Below, in pieces: positions 27,407 to 37,894 of a stretch of DNA of 64,000 bases. The stretch is from an uncultured Zoogloea sp. (GTDB lineage Bacteria > Pseudomonadota > Gammaproteobacteria > Burkholderiales > Rhodocyclaceae), in assembly GCA_937967645.1 (NCBI GenBank), contig CALBTT010000181.1, positions 1 to 64,000 on the forward strand, written 5' to 3'. A program made the position numbers and the translations under genes. The notes beneath the pieces were generated by a model. The model had not been told where the DNA came from. It searched no databases and worked only from the letters and a program-made list of their open reading frames with translations. Positions within the stretch are counted from its first letter, which is position 1; each line of letters begins with the position of its first letter.

Positions 27407-27626
27407 GTTTTATCTACAGATTTATCTAAATTTATAGATCTGCATGAATCTGGATAAAACGGTCTCACTGCGCACTGGCAGGCGGGGAGGGCGTGATGGG
27501 CGCTCGTCGAGGGCAGGACCCACATCGTCAAGGCATGCTTGCCGGCTGGGCATGGCGGGGCCTGGCCGAGCGGTCAGGCCTGAAGAGAAGGCGTGTGTGC
27601 GAGGCGCAGAGGCCCCGCCTGGCGGA

Positions 27627-28292
27627 TCAGTTGCGGAGCGAGATCACCGGCCAGCCCTGGCCCTCGGCATGGGCGCGGAGGGTGTCGTCCGGATCGACGG
27701 CGACCGGGTTGCTGACCTTGCCGAGGAGTGGCAGGTCGTTGTGGGAGTCACTGTAGAACCAGCTCCTGGCGAAGCTGCCCCAGCACAGGCCGAGGCTTTC
27801 CAGCCAGCCTTCGACCCGCTCGATCTTGCCCGTCTTGAAGGCCGGGGTGCCGCGCGGCTGGCCGGTGAAGGCGCCGTTCTCCTGGGCTGGAATGGTGGCG
27901 ATCAGGTGCGGGATGCCGAAGGCACGGGCGATGGGGCCGGTGACGAAGCTGTTGGTGGCGGTGACGATGGCCACCACCGAGCCGGCGGCCAGGTGCTGGT
28001 TGACCAGGGCCCGGGAGGCCTCGGTCATCATCGGCTGGATGCGGGTGTCCATGAACTCCCGGTGCCAGGCGTCGAGCTGTTCACGGCTGTGGCGGGCCAG
28101 GGGCTTGAGCTGGAAGTCGAGGAACTCGAAGATGTCCAGGGTGCCGGCCTTGTACTGGTCGAAGAACTCCTGATTGCGGGCTTCGTAGACCTCCTTGTCC
28201 AGTACCCCGCGGGAGATCAGGTACTGGGCCCATTCGAAGTCCGAATCGCCGGCGAGAAGGGTGTTGTCCAGGTCGAAGAGTGCGAGTTCCAT
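27627..28292 (-). CDS. HAD-IB family phosphatase (SerB-like)
   Basis: 221 residues. Motif I is FDLDNTLLAGDS near the N-terminus, motif II is VTATNSF, and motif III/IV is KIERV...FYSDSHNDLPLL. These are the marks of a HAD subfamily IB phosphatase. It lies 46 nt downstream of hda on the same strand, a link often seen in betaproteobacteria. The substrate cannot be read from sequence; phosphoserine or other small phosphomonoesters are possible. Confidence 0.85.
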   Translation of the reverse strand: MELALFDLDNTLLAGDSDFEWAQYLISRGVLDKEVYEARNQEFFDQYKAGTLDIFEFLDFQLKPLARHSREQLDAWHREFMDTRIQPMMTEASRALVNQHLAAGSVVAIVTATNSFVTGPIARAFGIPHLIATIPAQENGAFTGQPRGTPAFKTGKIERVEGWLESLGLCWGSFARSWFYSDSHNDLPLLGKVSNPVAVDPDDTLRAHAEGQGWPVISLRN

Positions 28293-28338
28293 GGCGGGGC
28301 TGTCAGGGCAAGTCAGTAAAAAGGGGGCTCGGAGGGGC

Positions 28339-29019
28339 TCACAGGCTCAGGTCGCGCTGCAGGATCTCCCGCAGCAGGGGCAGGGTGATGGCCCGCTTGC
28401 GTTCCAGGGAGGCGGCGTCGAGGGCGTCGAGGGTGCGCAGCAGGCTGGACAGGTCGCGGCGGCCGTGGCGCAGCAGATACTGGACGATTTCGGGTTCAAG
28501 CCGCAGGCCCCGGCTGGCCGCCTGGGCGTCGAGGATGGCCAGGCGGTCCTCGTCGGTGAGCGACTTGACCTCGAAGATCAGGCTCTGGCCGATGCGGGTG
28601 CGCAGGTCTTCCCGCAGGTGCAGATGCAGGGGCGCCGCACAGCCGCTGGTGATCAGGGTCATGCGCTGGCTGCGTGCTCCGTTGAAGGCCCGGAACAGGG
28701 CGATCTGGGCCTCCGGGCCCAGGGCTTCCACGTCATCCACCGCCAGCAGCAGGGTCGGTGCCTCCGGCAGGGTCGCGCCCACATCGGCGGCGCGCAGATA
28801 GCACGCAGGGCGCCCGGCCTGGGCCGCGGCGCTGACCACGCTTTTCAGCAGGTGGCTGCGGCCGCTGCCGGCATCGCCCCACAAGAAGAGATGCTGGGGG
28901 ACGTCGGCGACCGGGACGGCCTCGTAGAGGGCCGCCAGGAGGTCGGCGTTGGCCGCCGCGACGAAGTTTTCCAGCAGCGGGGGGGCGTCGGCGTGCAGAT
29001 CGAGGGTGAGTTGCTTCAC
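28339..29019 (-). CDS. hda: DnaA regulatory inactivator Hda
   Basis: 226 residues from a GTG at 29019, chosen because the family typically begins with KQLTLDL (a clamp-binding motif) and GGAGG lies about 10 nt upstream. The AAA+ domain is DnaA-like: Walker A variant GDAGSGRSHL, Walker B LLLAVDDVEALG. With the sliding clamp it stimulates ATP hydrolysis by DnaA. It is divergent from purM and followed by the HAD gene. Confidence 0.92.
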   Translation of the reverse strand: MKQLTLDLHADAPPLLENFVAAANADLLAALYEAVPVADVPQHLFLWGDAGSGRSHLLKSVVSAAAQAGRPACYLRAADVGATLPEAPTLLLAVDDVEALGPEAQIALFRAFNGARSQRMTLITSGCAAPLHLHLREDLRTRIGQSLIFEVKSLTDEDRLAILDAQAASRGLRLEPEIVQYLLRHGRRDLSSLLRTLDALDAASLERKRAITLPLLREILQRDLSL

Positions 29020-29220
29020 GGGCGTTTCGCCTCCGCGCACCGGGCAGGGGCGGGCGGGCGACATTTCGGCTAAAATTCGGGTTTGTTTGCGCGCAACGGG
29101 CGGAATGGTCCGGCGGTTTGCGGCGCAAGGCCCGTTAATGTAGCCGGTCGCGGCGGGGCGCTCAACCCGATGAGCGTTTTACCCAAGCTGCCGGTCGCTT
29201 CAGAAGAGATCAAAGAACCC

Positions 29221-30255
<1,035 letters not shown>

Positions 30256-30289
30256 CCCTCACGGGGCGGCAGCCCCCGAGCGTGACAAG

Positions 30290-30311
30290 CGGGCCCTTCG
30301 GGGCCCGTTTT
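30290..30311 (+). terminator. Intrinsic terminator after purM
   Basis: CGGGCCC-TTCG-GGGCCCG, a seven-pair stem with a stable tetraloop, followed by TTTT and located 34 nt after the purM stop. Confidence 0.9.
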
Positions 30312-30552
30312 GCGTTCACCCGGCACTGCGGCGTTCTCCAGGAAACCCAGGGTACGAACGGCGGCGACCTTGAGTCCGTTTGGCCGGGTTAGGGAACCTC
30401 TGGCCTGCGTGGCGGCTCTACCTGAAAACGCATCCCGTTCCGGTTCAGCTGTCGGGATGTTTCCCGGCGCTTCCACGACTCGCCACTCCCTGCTGCCAGC
30501 TGCTGCGGCGCTTTTGCGTCCGTGGGCCGACGGCTTTGAAGGAGGAGACCGC
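30312..30552 (+). other. Structured leader upstream of the antiporter operon
   Basis: These 241 nt between the purM terminator and the antiporter ATG hold no convincing gene. Several local stems are visible, including GGTT-AGGG-AACC near 30387-30400 and CATCCCG (30431-30437) with CGGGATG (30453-30459). A strong GAAGGAGGAGACCGC ribosome-binding site ends the region. A long structured leader before an ion antiporter suggests a possible riboswitch; none of the classes I know could be recognised. Confidence 0.35.
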
Positions 30553-31779
30553 ATGACGCTCGATCTATCCTTTCTACCCGGCTGGATCCCGCCCCTCGAC
30601 ACCAGCTTTGCCCTGGCCCTGCTGCTGGTGATCGCCCCCCTGGCCGGTGAGGCCGTGTTCCGGCTGCTGCGCTGGCCGCGCATCGTCGGCTACACCCTGG
30701 TCGGGTTGCTTGCATCGGCCAGCCGTTTCGATGGGGCCGGGCTGGAACTGTCCGAGGGCTTCCGCCATGGGCTGGAGGTGGCCATGGCGGTGTTGCTCTT
30801 CGAACTGGGCAGCCGGGTCAATCTGCCCTGGCTGCGGGCCAATCCCTGGCTGGCTGCGACCAGTGTGGCCGAGGCCGGGCTGAGTTTCTCCCTGGTCTTC
30901 GGCATCGGCCATTACCTGGGCCTCGGGCCTGGCAGCTCGCTGGCCCTGGCTGCGGTATGCATGGTCAGTTCGCCCGTGGTGGTGATGCGGGTGGCGAGCG
31001 AGATCGGCGCGCGGGGCCAGGTCACCGAGCGCCTGCTGGTGTTGTCCGCGCTCAATACGATTTATGCGGTGGTGGCGGTGCAGCTCGTCCTGGGACTGCT
31101 CGGGCAGGTGCATGGCAACAACGCCCTCGAGGCCCTCCGGCCGCCCTTGTGGTTCCTGCTCAACACGCTGGTGCTGGCGATCCTGCTGGCCCTGGCGGTG
31201 GGTTATGCCCGGCGTCGGCTCGATCTGGCCAACGAGAACAGCGCGCTGCTGCTGCTCGGGCTGATCTTCCTGGCCCTGGTGCTGGTCCGCCTGTCGGGGG
31301 CTTCGCCCATCCTGGTGCCCCTGCTGGCCGGCATGCTGCTACGCAGCCGCGATCCGCGACCCTGCCTGTGGCCACGCCATTTTGGCACCGCCGGCGGGGC
31401 CTTGGTGGTGTTGCTGTTCGTGGCCAACGGCATGGCCGCTGACTGGCGGCTGATCGTCGGTGGGGGGCTGGCCGGGGTGGCCTTGCTGCTGTTGCGGGCT
31501 TTCGCCAAGGTGGCCGGCACGGTGCTGTTCGGCCGCCGCTCCGGCCTCTCCACGGCCCAGGCAACGGCTCTCGGGGTGGCCCTGCTGCCGATGTCGGGTA
31601 CCGCCTTCCTGCTGACGGCCAGCCTGTATTCGGCCTTTCCGGCGATGGGCATGAAGGTGGCGGCGGCCCTGGCCGGTGCGGCGATGGTGATGGAGATCCT
31701 GGGTCCCATCGCCACCCAGTGGGCCCTGAGCCATTGTGGCGAGACCCCGGACGGCAAGGAGGTGACCCGTGGCGCTTGA
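30553..31779 (+). CDS. CPA2/Kef-like cation:proton antiporter, no RCK domain
   Basis: 408 residues, almost entirely hydrophobic, with about 11-13 transmembrane helices in the Na+/H+ exchanger (CPA2) fold. Landmarks: [15 protein letters not shown] in an early helix and [12 protein letters not shown], as in KefB/C and GerN-type transporters. There is no C-terminal RCK/TrkA domain, so it is shorter than Kef proteins (about 600). GAAGGAGG precedes the ATG. It overlaps the next gene by 11 nt and heads a three-gene operon with gamma-glutamyl metabolic enzymes. The transported ion is unknown. Confidence 0.8.
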   Translation: MTLDLSFLPGWIPPLDTSFALALLLVIAPLAGEAVFRLLRWPRIVGYTLVGLLASASRFDGAGLELSEGFRHGLEVAMAVLLFELGSRVNLPWLRANPWLAATSVAEAGLSFSLVFGIGHYLGLGPGSSLALAAVCMVSSPVVVMRVASEIGARGQVTERLLVLSALNTIYAVVAVQLVLGLLGQVHGNNALEALRPPLWFLLNTLVLAILLALAVGYARRRLDLANENSALLLLGLIFLALVLVRLSGASPILVPLLAGMLLRSRDPRPCLWPRHFGTAGGALVVLLFVANGMAADWRLIVGGGLAGVALLLLRAFAKVAGTVLFGRRSGLSTAQATALGVALLPMSGTAFLLTASLYSAFPAMGMKVAAALAGAAMVMEILGPIATQWALSHCGETPDGKEVTRGA

Positions 31780-32887
31780 GTCCTTTGCCCATTCCCGCTG
31801 CCTGACTCTGGGCATCGAGCTCGAACTGCAGCTGGTCAGCACCCATGATTACGATCTGGTCGGCGTGGCCCCGGACCTGCTGCGGGTGTTGCACCAGCAG
31901 GGATTTTCCGGTGACGTGAAGCCGGAGATCACCCAGAGCATGATCGAGGTCGCCACCGGCATCTGTGATGGCTACGCCGACGTCCTGTCCCAGCTAACCG
32001 CCTTGCGTGATGGCCTGCTGGAAGGGGCCCGCAGGCTAGACGTCGGCATCTGCGGCGGGGGCGCCCATGCTTTCCAGCACTGGGGCGAGCGGCGGATCTC
32101 GGATGGGGCGCGCTATCAGCATCTGAGTGATCTGTACGGCTACCTGGCCAAGCAGTTCACGGTCTTCGGTCAGCACGTGCATATCGGCTGCCCTGGCTCC
32201 GACGAGGCCTTGCTGTTGCTGCACGGCCTGTCCCGCTACATCCCGCACCTGATCGCCCTGTCGGCCTCGTCCCCCTTCGTGCAGGGCAAGGACACCGGCT
32301 TCGATTCGGCCCGCCTCAACTCCATCTTTGCCTTTCCGCTGTCCGGTCGGGCGCCCTTCGTGCTGAGCTGGGAGGACTTCAAGCGCTACTTCGCCAAGAT
32401 GACTCGGACCGGGGTGGTGGAGAGCATGAAGGATTTCTACTGGGACATCCGCCCCAAGCCGGAGTACGGCACCATCGAGGTGAGGGTGCTGGACACGCCG
32501 CTGACCGTGGAGCGGGCGGCCGCGCTGGCTGCGCTGATCCAGGCCGTGGCCCGCTGGCTGATCGTGGAGAAGCCCTTCCGCCCCACCGAGGACGACTATC
32601 TGGTCTACGCCTTCAACCGCTTCCAGGCTTGCCGCTTCGGCTATGGCGGCGTCTGGGTGGATCCGTCCAGCGGCGAGCGTGGCATGCTGGGTGATGAGAT
32701 CGTGCGCCTGATCGGCCGGATCAGCCACCATGCGGCCGAACTGGGAACGGCAGCCGTGTGCGCGCGTCTGGCCGACGATGCGGGTGCCCGCCGCAATGAT
32801 GCCCAGTGGCTGCGGGACCGGCAGGCCGGCGACCCATTGCTGCCCGAACTGGTGCGGCAGCAATGCCTGCGCTGGGCGGAGCCATGA
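31769..32887 (+). CDS. GCS2-family carboxylate-amine ligase (YbdK-like)
   Basis: 372 residues from a GTG at 31769 with AGGAGG 7 nt upstream, overlapping the antiporter stop. It matches glutamate-cysteine ligase family 2 (YbdK type): GIELELQLV near the N-terminus, then [25 protein letters not shown], and [18 protein letters not shown]. Family members form gamma-glutamyl or other amide bonds with ATP, and E. coli YbdK has weak glutamate-cysteine ligase activity. The next gene is a likely gamma-glutamyl hydrolase, so the operon may make and break one small amide. Confidence 0.85.
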   Translation: MALESFAHSRCLTLGIELELQLVSTHDYDLVGVAPDLLRVLHQQGFSGDVKPEITQSMIEVATGICDGYADVLSQLTALRDGLLEGARRLDVGICGGGAHAFQHWGERRISDGARYQHLSDLYGYLAKQFTVFGQHVHIGCPGSDEALLLLHGLSRYIPHLIALSASSPFVQGKDTGFDSARLNSIFAFPLSGRAPFVLSWEDFKRYFAKMTRTGVVESMKDFYWDIRPKPEYGTIEVRVLDTPLTVERAAALAALIQAVARWLIVEKPFRPTEDDYLVYAFNRFQACRFGYGGVWVDPSSGERGMLGDEIVRLIGRISHHAAELGTAAVCARLADDAGARRNDAQWLRDRQAGDPLLPELVRQQCLRWAEP

Positions 32888-33675
32888 GCCAGGCTGGCTC
32901 CCGTCCGCTGCGCATCGGCCTGTCGGCCCGCCTCATGCACGAGCCGCCGGCCGAGCTCAATTTCCCCGGCAAGACCCTGCAGTACATCGAGCAATCGATC
33001 GCCCACTGGGTGATGGCCCATGGCGCGCTGGCCTTCATGGTGCCGACCATCGAGACCGGTGGCGGTGTGGACAGGCGGGCCGTCTCGCTGAAGGAATACG
33101 CCGCCGAACTGGATGCCCTGGTGCTGCAGGGAGGCGCCGACATGGCGCCGGAGTCTTACGGGATGGTACCGACCAGCCCTTTGTGGCCGGGGGATCGTAT
33201 CCGCGATCGCTACGAGATCGAGCTGTTCTGGGAGTTCGTGTTCCAGGGCAAGCCGGTGCTGGGCATCTGCCGGGGCTGCCAGCTGATCAATGTGGCTCTG
33301 GGTGGGAGTCTCTACCAGGACATCGCCAGCGCCTGCCCCGAAGCGGCCCGCCATGTGGAGCCCGCCCTCTACGACCGGCATGTCCATGATGTCGCCGTGG
33401 TGCCGGGCACCCGCCTGGCCGAACTGTACGCGGGCCGGGTGGCGGGAAAGGTGATCAGCATCCATCACCAGGCCATCGACCGTCTGGGGAACGACCTGGA
33501 AGTCGAAGCGAAGGCCGCCGATGGCATCGTCGAGGCGATCCGCTGGAAGGGCGCCGGCTATGTGGCCGGCTTCCAGTGGCACCCGGAGTTCCACGGCGCC
33601 AGCGCCGATCTGCTCGACAGCGCGCCGATCATGCTCGACTTCCTGGCTGCGGCCCGCCAGTCACGGGGCGCATAG
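32884..33675 (+). CDS. Class I glutamine amidotransferase / gamma-glutamyl hydrolase (peptidase C26)
   Basis: 263 residues from the ATG at 32884, which overlaps the upstream stop (ATGA). It has the peptidase C26/PuuD pattern: [15 protein letters not shown], a nucleophilic elbow [16 protein letters not shown] (Cys), and the catalytic QWHPEFH (His, Glu). PuuD enzymes hydrolyse gamma-glutamyl amides such as gamma-glutamyl-GABA. Translational coupling to the ligase and antiporter suggests a shared metabolite. The substrate is unknown. Confidence 0.88.
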   Translation: MSQAGSRPLRIGLSARLMHEPPAELNFPGKTLQYIEQSIAHWVMAHGALAFMVPTIETGGGVDRRAVSLKEYAAELDALVLQGGADMAPESYGMVPTSPLWPGDRIRDRYEIELFWEFVFQGKPVLGICRGCQLINVALGGSLYQDIASACPEAARHVEPALYDRHVHDVAVVPGTRLAELYAGRVAGKVISIHHQAIDRLGNDLEVEAKAADGIVEAIRWKGAGYVAGFQWHPEFHGASADLLDSAPIMLDFLAAARQSRGA

Positions 33676-33689
33676 GCGGGGCAGATGGA

Positions 33690-34283
33690 TCAGGCGGGTT
33701 TGGCCGCCGGCTCGGTTTCGGTCCTGATGCTGTTCAGCTGCTTGTTCAGGAACTCGTCGTAGCCCTTCTGGACCAGATCCCAGGTGTTCTGGATGCCGCT
33801 GGCAATATCGCCCTCCAGGACCTTCAGCCCCTTGAGGATGTCCTTGGCTTCGTTGAAGCCCTGCTCAAAGCCCGAGCGGATCACTCCGACGAAGTCGTTG
33901 AGCACCTTCTCGGCGTCTTCCCCCTGGCGTTGGCCCGCGTAGGCCGAGTAGAAGCCCGTGGACAGGCTGACGATGCGGTCCGCGGTGGCCTGGGCGGAGT
34001 TGTCCTGGTTGGCGGCGGCCGCCTGCAGGGCGTTGTCACCGAACTCCGGTGCCAATAGTTCGTTGATGCGGCTGATGGCCGACTTGAAGAGCAAGGTCTG
34101 GGATTCGTCCCCGGCCTTGATCGAGACTTCGGCCGAGGCCTGCAGAATCTGCGAGGCGGTGGTCTGGCGAACCGATTTTTCCACTCCGGCCGCAGTGAGC
34201 GCAGGGGTTTCCCGTGCTTTGGCGGCATTGCCCGTGCTTTGTGCGGTGCTGACGACCGAGGTGCTCAAGGCATCGATGGCCAT
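33690..34283 (-). CDS. DUF5610-like protein
   Basis: 197 residues, mostly helical, without signal peptide or membrane segments. The central part IVSLSTGFYSAYAGQRQGEDAEKVLNDF matches my memory of the DUF5610 domain. The N-terminus is Ala/Ser/Thr-rich and low in complexity. AGGGAGCC precedes the ATG. It is monocistronic and convergent with the amidotransferase (15-nt gap). Function unknown; such domains occur in proteins of motile proteobacteria. Confidence 0.6.
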   Translation of the reverse strand: MAIDALSTSVVSTAQSTGNAAKARETPALTAAGVEKSVRQTTASQILQASAEVSIKAGDESQTLLFKSAISRINELLAPEFGDNALQAAAANQDNSAQATADRIVSLSTGFYSAYAGQRQGEDAEKVLNDFVGVIRSGFEQGFNEAKDILKGLKVLEGDIASGIQNTWDLVQKGYDEFLNKQLNSIRTETEPAAKPA

Positions 34284-34398
34284 GATGATTGGCTCCCTTT
34301 TGTGTCAGGGATGAGTCCCTGTCCAGCCCCAGTATAGGAGGCGTGCGGGACATTTGCCGGCCGGGAAGACCGCCGGCGTGCACTACGGCATGGTGGAC

Positions 34399-34827
34399 TC
34401 AGAGGCCGGCGCGCTTGCGCACCGCGTCCACGTAGGCGCGGGCATCCAGCGGGGCCTTGTCGCGCTGGGCCTTCCAGATCGTCTCGCCGAGGCATTCGAG
34501 CACGTCGTGGAGCGCCGCATGGCGGTCGCCATGGCGGGCCTGACAGTGCTCGAAGGCCTCGCGCAGGCCCGGCGGCTGGTTGATCGACAGTTGCTCCTCG
34601 ATGGCCAGGTGCAGGGACAGGTGCAGGAAGGGATTGACCTGCCCGTCTTCGGGGCTGAAGTCCTTGTACACCGCGTCCGGGTCTTCCAGCAGGGGCTGGT
34701 ACTCCGGGTGGTGGGCTACCAGATCGGCAGCGATGATCTCGAGCTGGGTCAGGACTTCGCGGTTCTTGTGCTTGGCCCAGGCGGCTACGAAAAACTGGCG
34801 GGCCTGGTCGCGGGAGGGGTCGAACAT
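34399..34827 (-). CDS. DUF1841-family protein
   Basis: 142 residues. It matches the DUF1841 pattern: MFDPSRDQARQFFVAAWAKH at the start, then VNPFLHLSLHLAIEEQLSINQPPGLR. It is soluble, mostly helical and of unknown function. It lies 15 nt downstream of nth on the same strand and is probably the last gene of the rsx-nth transcript. Confidence 0.8.
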   Translation of the reverse strand: MFDPSRDQARQFFVAAWAKHKNREVLTQLEIIAADLVAHHPEYQPLLEDPDAVYKDFSPEDGQVNPFLHLSLHLAIEEQLSINQPPGLREAFEHCQARHGDRHAALHDVLECLGETIWKAQRDKAPLDARAYVDAVRKRAGL

Positions 34828-34842
34828 GGTGTCGGGGTTTCC

Positions 34843-35484
34843 TTATTCCGTCTTGTCGCGGTAGAGGCACAGGTCGCGGATGAGACATCCGCCGCATTTG
34901 GGCTTGCGGGCGATGCACACGTAGCGGCCATGCAGGATCAGCCAATGGTGGGCGTCACGCATGAATTCCTTGGGGATGCGGCGCACCAGGCGCTTCTCCA
35001 CCTCCAGCACATCCTTGCCGGGGGCCAGCCCGGTGCGGTTGGCGAGGCGGAAGATGTGGGTGTCCACCGCCATGGTGGGTTCGCCGAAGATGGTGTTGAG
35101 GACCACGTTGGCGGTCTTGCGGCCGACGCCGGGCAGAGCCTCGAGGGCGTCCCGGTCATTGGGCACCTCGCCGCCGTGCCGCTCCAGGAGCTGTCGTGAC
35201 AGAGCCAGGGTGTTCTTGGCCTTGTTGCGGAACAGGCCGATGGTCTTGATCTGCTCGGCGATGCCTTCCTCCCCAAGATCCACCATGGCTTCGGGGGTGG
35301 GGGCCAGGGCGAAGAGCTTGCGGGTGGCGATGTTGACGCCTTTGTCGGTGGCCTGGGCCGACAGCACCACGGCGACCAGCAGCTGGTAGGGCGAGCCGTA
35401 TTCCAGCTCGGTGGTGGGAGTGGGGTTAGCCTCGCGCAGGCGGCGGAAGGCTTCGGCCACGCTGGCCAGGCGCATGTCGGCCAT
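34843..35484 (-). CDS. nth: Endonuclease III
   Basis: 213 residues from the ATG at 35484, one nucleotide after the rsxE stop. The helix-hairpin-helix segment LPGVGRKTANVVLN holds the catalytic Lys, the catalytic Asp is in AVDTHIFRLANR, and the C-terminal 4Fe-4S loop is CIARKPKCGGCLIRDLC. It removes oxidised pyrimidines in base excision repair. nth after rsxE is a widespread gammaproteobacterial and betaproteobacterial order. Confidence 0.96.
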   Translation of the reverse strand: MADMRLASVAEAFRRLREANPTPTTELEYGSPYQLLVAVVLSAQATDKGVNIATRKLFALAPTPEAMVDLGEEGIAEQIKTIGLFRNKAKNTLALSRQLLERHGGEVPNDRDALEALPGVGRKTANVVLNTIFGEPTMAVDTHIFRLANRTGLAPGKDVLEVEKRLVRRIPKEFMRDAHHWLILHGRYVCIARKPKCGGCLIRDLCLYRDKTE

Positions 35485-35485
35485 C

Positions 35486-36184
35486 TCAGGCGGCCTCGGC
35501 GGTGTCGCCAGCAGGGCGTGGCGTGGCTGGCGGCTGCAGGCGGGCACGGGCCTGGTTGCGGGCTTCCAGCCAGTTGCGGCCGGCGATCAGGAAGCCCAGG
35601 GCGATGAAGGCGCCGGGTGGCAGCACCGCCACCAGGAAGCCCGGGTAGTCATCACCGAACAGCACGATGCCGTGCGCAGACGGGAAGATCATTTCGATGC
35701 CCGAGAACAGGGTGCCACTGCCGATCACTTCGCGCAGGGCGCCGAGTACGGCCAGGACCAGGGTCAGGCCGATGCCCATGGCGATGCCGTCCACGGTCGA
35801 GTCGATGGGGTCGTTCTTGGCGGCAAAGGCCTCCACCCGGGCCAGCACGATACAGTTGGTGACGATCAGCGGGATGAAGATCCCCAGCACCAGGTAGAGC
35901 TCGTGCAGCCAGGCATTGAAGGACAGGTCCACCACCGTGACCAGCGCAGCGATGATCAGGATGAACACCGGGATGCGGATCTCGTAGGGGATGAAGTTGC
36001 GCAGGGCCGCGATGGTCAGGTTAGACAGGGCCATCACCAGGATGGTGGCCAGGCCCAGGCTGACCGCATTGACCACGTTGCTGCTGATGGCCAGGATGGG
36101 GCACAGGCCGAGGATCTGCACGATCCCGGTGTTCTGTTTCCAGATGCCGTTCCAGGCAATCTCGCGACAGGCTTTCAGATCCAT
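35486..36184 (-). CDS. rsxE: Electron transport complex subunit RsxE/RnfE
   Basis: 232 residues with about six transmembrane helices, of the RnfA/RnfE (NqrD/E-like) family: LGLCPILAISSNVVNAVSLGLA near the start. It forms part of the membrane core of the Rsx/Rnf complex. A hydrophilic tail of about 25 residues ends the protein. It is 14 nt downstream of rsxG. Confidence 0.95.
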   Translation of the reverse strand: MDLKACREIAWNGIWKQNTGIVQILGLCPILAISSNVVNAVSLGLATILVMALSNLTIAALRNFIPYEIRIPVFILIIAALVTVVDLSFNAWLHELYLVLGIFIPLIVTNCIVLARVEAFAAKNDPIDSTVDGIAMGIGLTLVLAVLGALREVIGSGTLFSGIEMIFPSAHGIVLFGDDYPGFLVAVLPPGAFIALGFLIAGRNWLEARNQARARLQPPATPRPAGDTAEAA

Positions 36185-36198
36185 GGCGGGGGCTCCGG

Positions 36199-36852
36199 TC
36201 AGAGGGTGTCGCCGGCGCGGGCGGCGAACAGACGGTCCTGGTGGTCGGCGGCGAAACGCGCCGCGCGGGCCACGGCGTTGGTCACGGCGCGGGCGCTGAT
36301 GGTGGCGCCGGTGTGGTAGCTGATCTGGCCGCCGTCCTTCTTGACCTTGCAGTCCGGCACGTCGGCGGCCTTGAGGTCGGCGAACTGGGTGACCCAGGGG
36401 CTGCGCTTGTCCTTGTCCTTGCGCGGGTCGATGTAGTCGCCGAGGCCCGGGGTCTCCCGGTGGCTGACGGCCCGCACGCCGGACACCGCGCCGTCGGCAC
36501 CGACCGCGATGATCAGCTCGATGCGGCCGCTGTAGCCGTCGGGGGCGGTGGCTTCGATCAGCAGCGCTGCGGGCTGGCCGGCCTTGCGGGCACGGTAGAT
36601 GCGGCCGCCTTCGTCGAGGCCGAGCTCGCGGGTCGGGCCCAGTTTGATGTAGTCGTCGAGCAGGGCGTTGTCGTAGCGACCGGCGGGCAGCACCTCGGAG
36701 ACCAGCTTCATCTTTTCCTCGGTCGCCGAGGCGGCGATCTGCTCACGGGTGGCGTCGTGGGTGAAGGCCATCATGGCGGTGAACACGACAGTGAAAGCCA
36801 CCATCACGCCACCGGTGCGGGCCGACAGGCCGAAGGCTGTAGGTTCGCTCAT
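36199..36852 (-). CDS. rsxG: Electron transport complex subunit RsxG/RnfG
   Basis: 217 residues with one N-terminal transmembrane helix (GVMVAFTVVFTAMMAF) and a periplasmic FMN-binding domain. The covalent flavin motif is HTGATISARAVTNAV near residue 185. It carries electrons within the Rsx/Rnf complex. It lies 7 nt downstream of rsxD. Confidence 0.94.
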   Translation of the reverse strand: MSEPTAFGLSARTGGVMVAFTVVFTAMMAFTHDATREQIAASATEEKMKLVSEVLPAGRYDNALLDDYIKLGPTRELGLDEGGRIYRARKAGQPAALLIEATAPDGYSGRIELIIAVGADGAVSGVRAVSHRETPGLGDYIDPRKDKDKRSPWVTQFADLKAADVPDCKVKKDGGQISYHTGATISARAVTNAVARAARFAADHQDRLFAARAGDTL

Positions 36853-36859
36853 CGCCGGT

Positions 36860-37882
36860 TCAGTCCTTCTTGTGGCCGAAGACCGGCGCCTGGGTCTTCA
36901 TGTCGATCAAGGGCACGCAGATGTTCATCAGCAGGGTGGCAAAGGCGATCCCGTCGGGGTAGGCGCCGAAGACCCGGATCACATAGGTGAGGATGCCCGC
37001 GCCCGCCGCGAACAGCAGCTTGCCACGCGCGGTGGTGGCGCCCGACACCGGATCGGTGAGGATGAAGAAGGCGCCGAGCATGGCCCCGCCGGAGGCCAGG
37101 TGGAACAGCGGTGAGGCGAAACCTTCGGGCTTGAGCGCCCACAGCAGGCCGGCCACCGCGAAGAGGGCTGCGCAGAAAGCGGCGGGGATGTGCCAGGTGA
37201 TGATGCGCCGTTGCAGCAGCCACAGGCCGCCGATCAGGTAGCCGAGGGCCACCCATTCGCCGCCGCGGCCGCCAACGAGGCCGAAGGCGGGGCCGTCCAT
37301 CAGCTGGGCGGCGCGCAGGCCGTGCTGCGTGGAGGCGGGGTCCGCTGCGCTGCGCAGCGCGGTGCGCAGGGCGTCGAGAGGGGTGGCGCCGGTGATCGCA
37401 TCGATCTGCCGGGCACCGCCGAAGATCAGGTCGAGTTGGGTTCGCGCATCCAACTGGCCGGCCGCCGGCCATTGGGACATCAGCGCCGGGTAGGCGACGA
37501 TCATCAGGCAGAAGGCCGCCATGGCCGGGTTGAACGGGTTCTGGCCCAGCCCGCCATACAGCTGCTTGACGATCACGACGGCGAGCAGGGTGCCGGTGAC
37601 GGTCAGCCACCAGGGGGCGATGGGCGGGAAGGTCAGGGCGATCAGCCAGGCCGTGACGATGGCCGACAGGTCGCTCAGGAACAGGGCCTTGGGCTTGCCG
37701 CGGATGGCCAGCATGGCGGCTTCGCCGGCCAGGGCGGCCGCCGTGGCGAGGGCGATCTGCACGAGGATACCGGGGCCGAAGAACCAGGCGTAGGCGGCAA
37801 TGCCGGGGAGCAGGGCGAGCAGCACCTGGAGCATCACGCTCTGAACGCTGGCCGGCTTGCGGACGAAGGGCGAATTGATCAT
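36860..37882 (-). CDS. rsxD: Electron transport complex subunit RsxD/RnfD
   Basis: 340 residues of the NqrB/RnfD family with about nine membrane helices. A covalent FMN site, DAITGATPLDALR, lies near residue 180. Start is supported by MINSPFVRKPASVQSVMLQV, a typical RnfD N-terminus. It follows rsxC by 12 nt. Confidence 0.95.
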   Translation of the reverse strand: MINSPFVRKPASVQSVMLQVLLALLPGIAAYAWFFGPGILVQIALATAAALAGEAAMLAIRGKPKALFLSDLSAIVTAWLIALTFPPIAPWWLTVTGTLLAVVIVKQLYGGLGQNPFNPAMAAFCLMIVAYPALMSQWPAAGQLDARTQLDLIFGGARQIDAITGATPLDALRTALRSAADPASTQHGLRAAQLMDGPAFGLVGGRGGEWVALGYLIGGLWLLQRRIITWHIPAAFCAALFAVAGLLWALKPEGFASPLFHLASGGAMLGAFFILTDPVSGATTARGKLLFAAGAGILTYVIRVFGAYPDGIAFATLLMNICVPLIDMKTQAPVFGHKKD

Positions 37883-37894
37883 GGGGTGGAGGAG

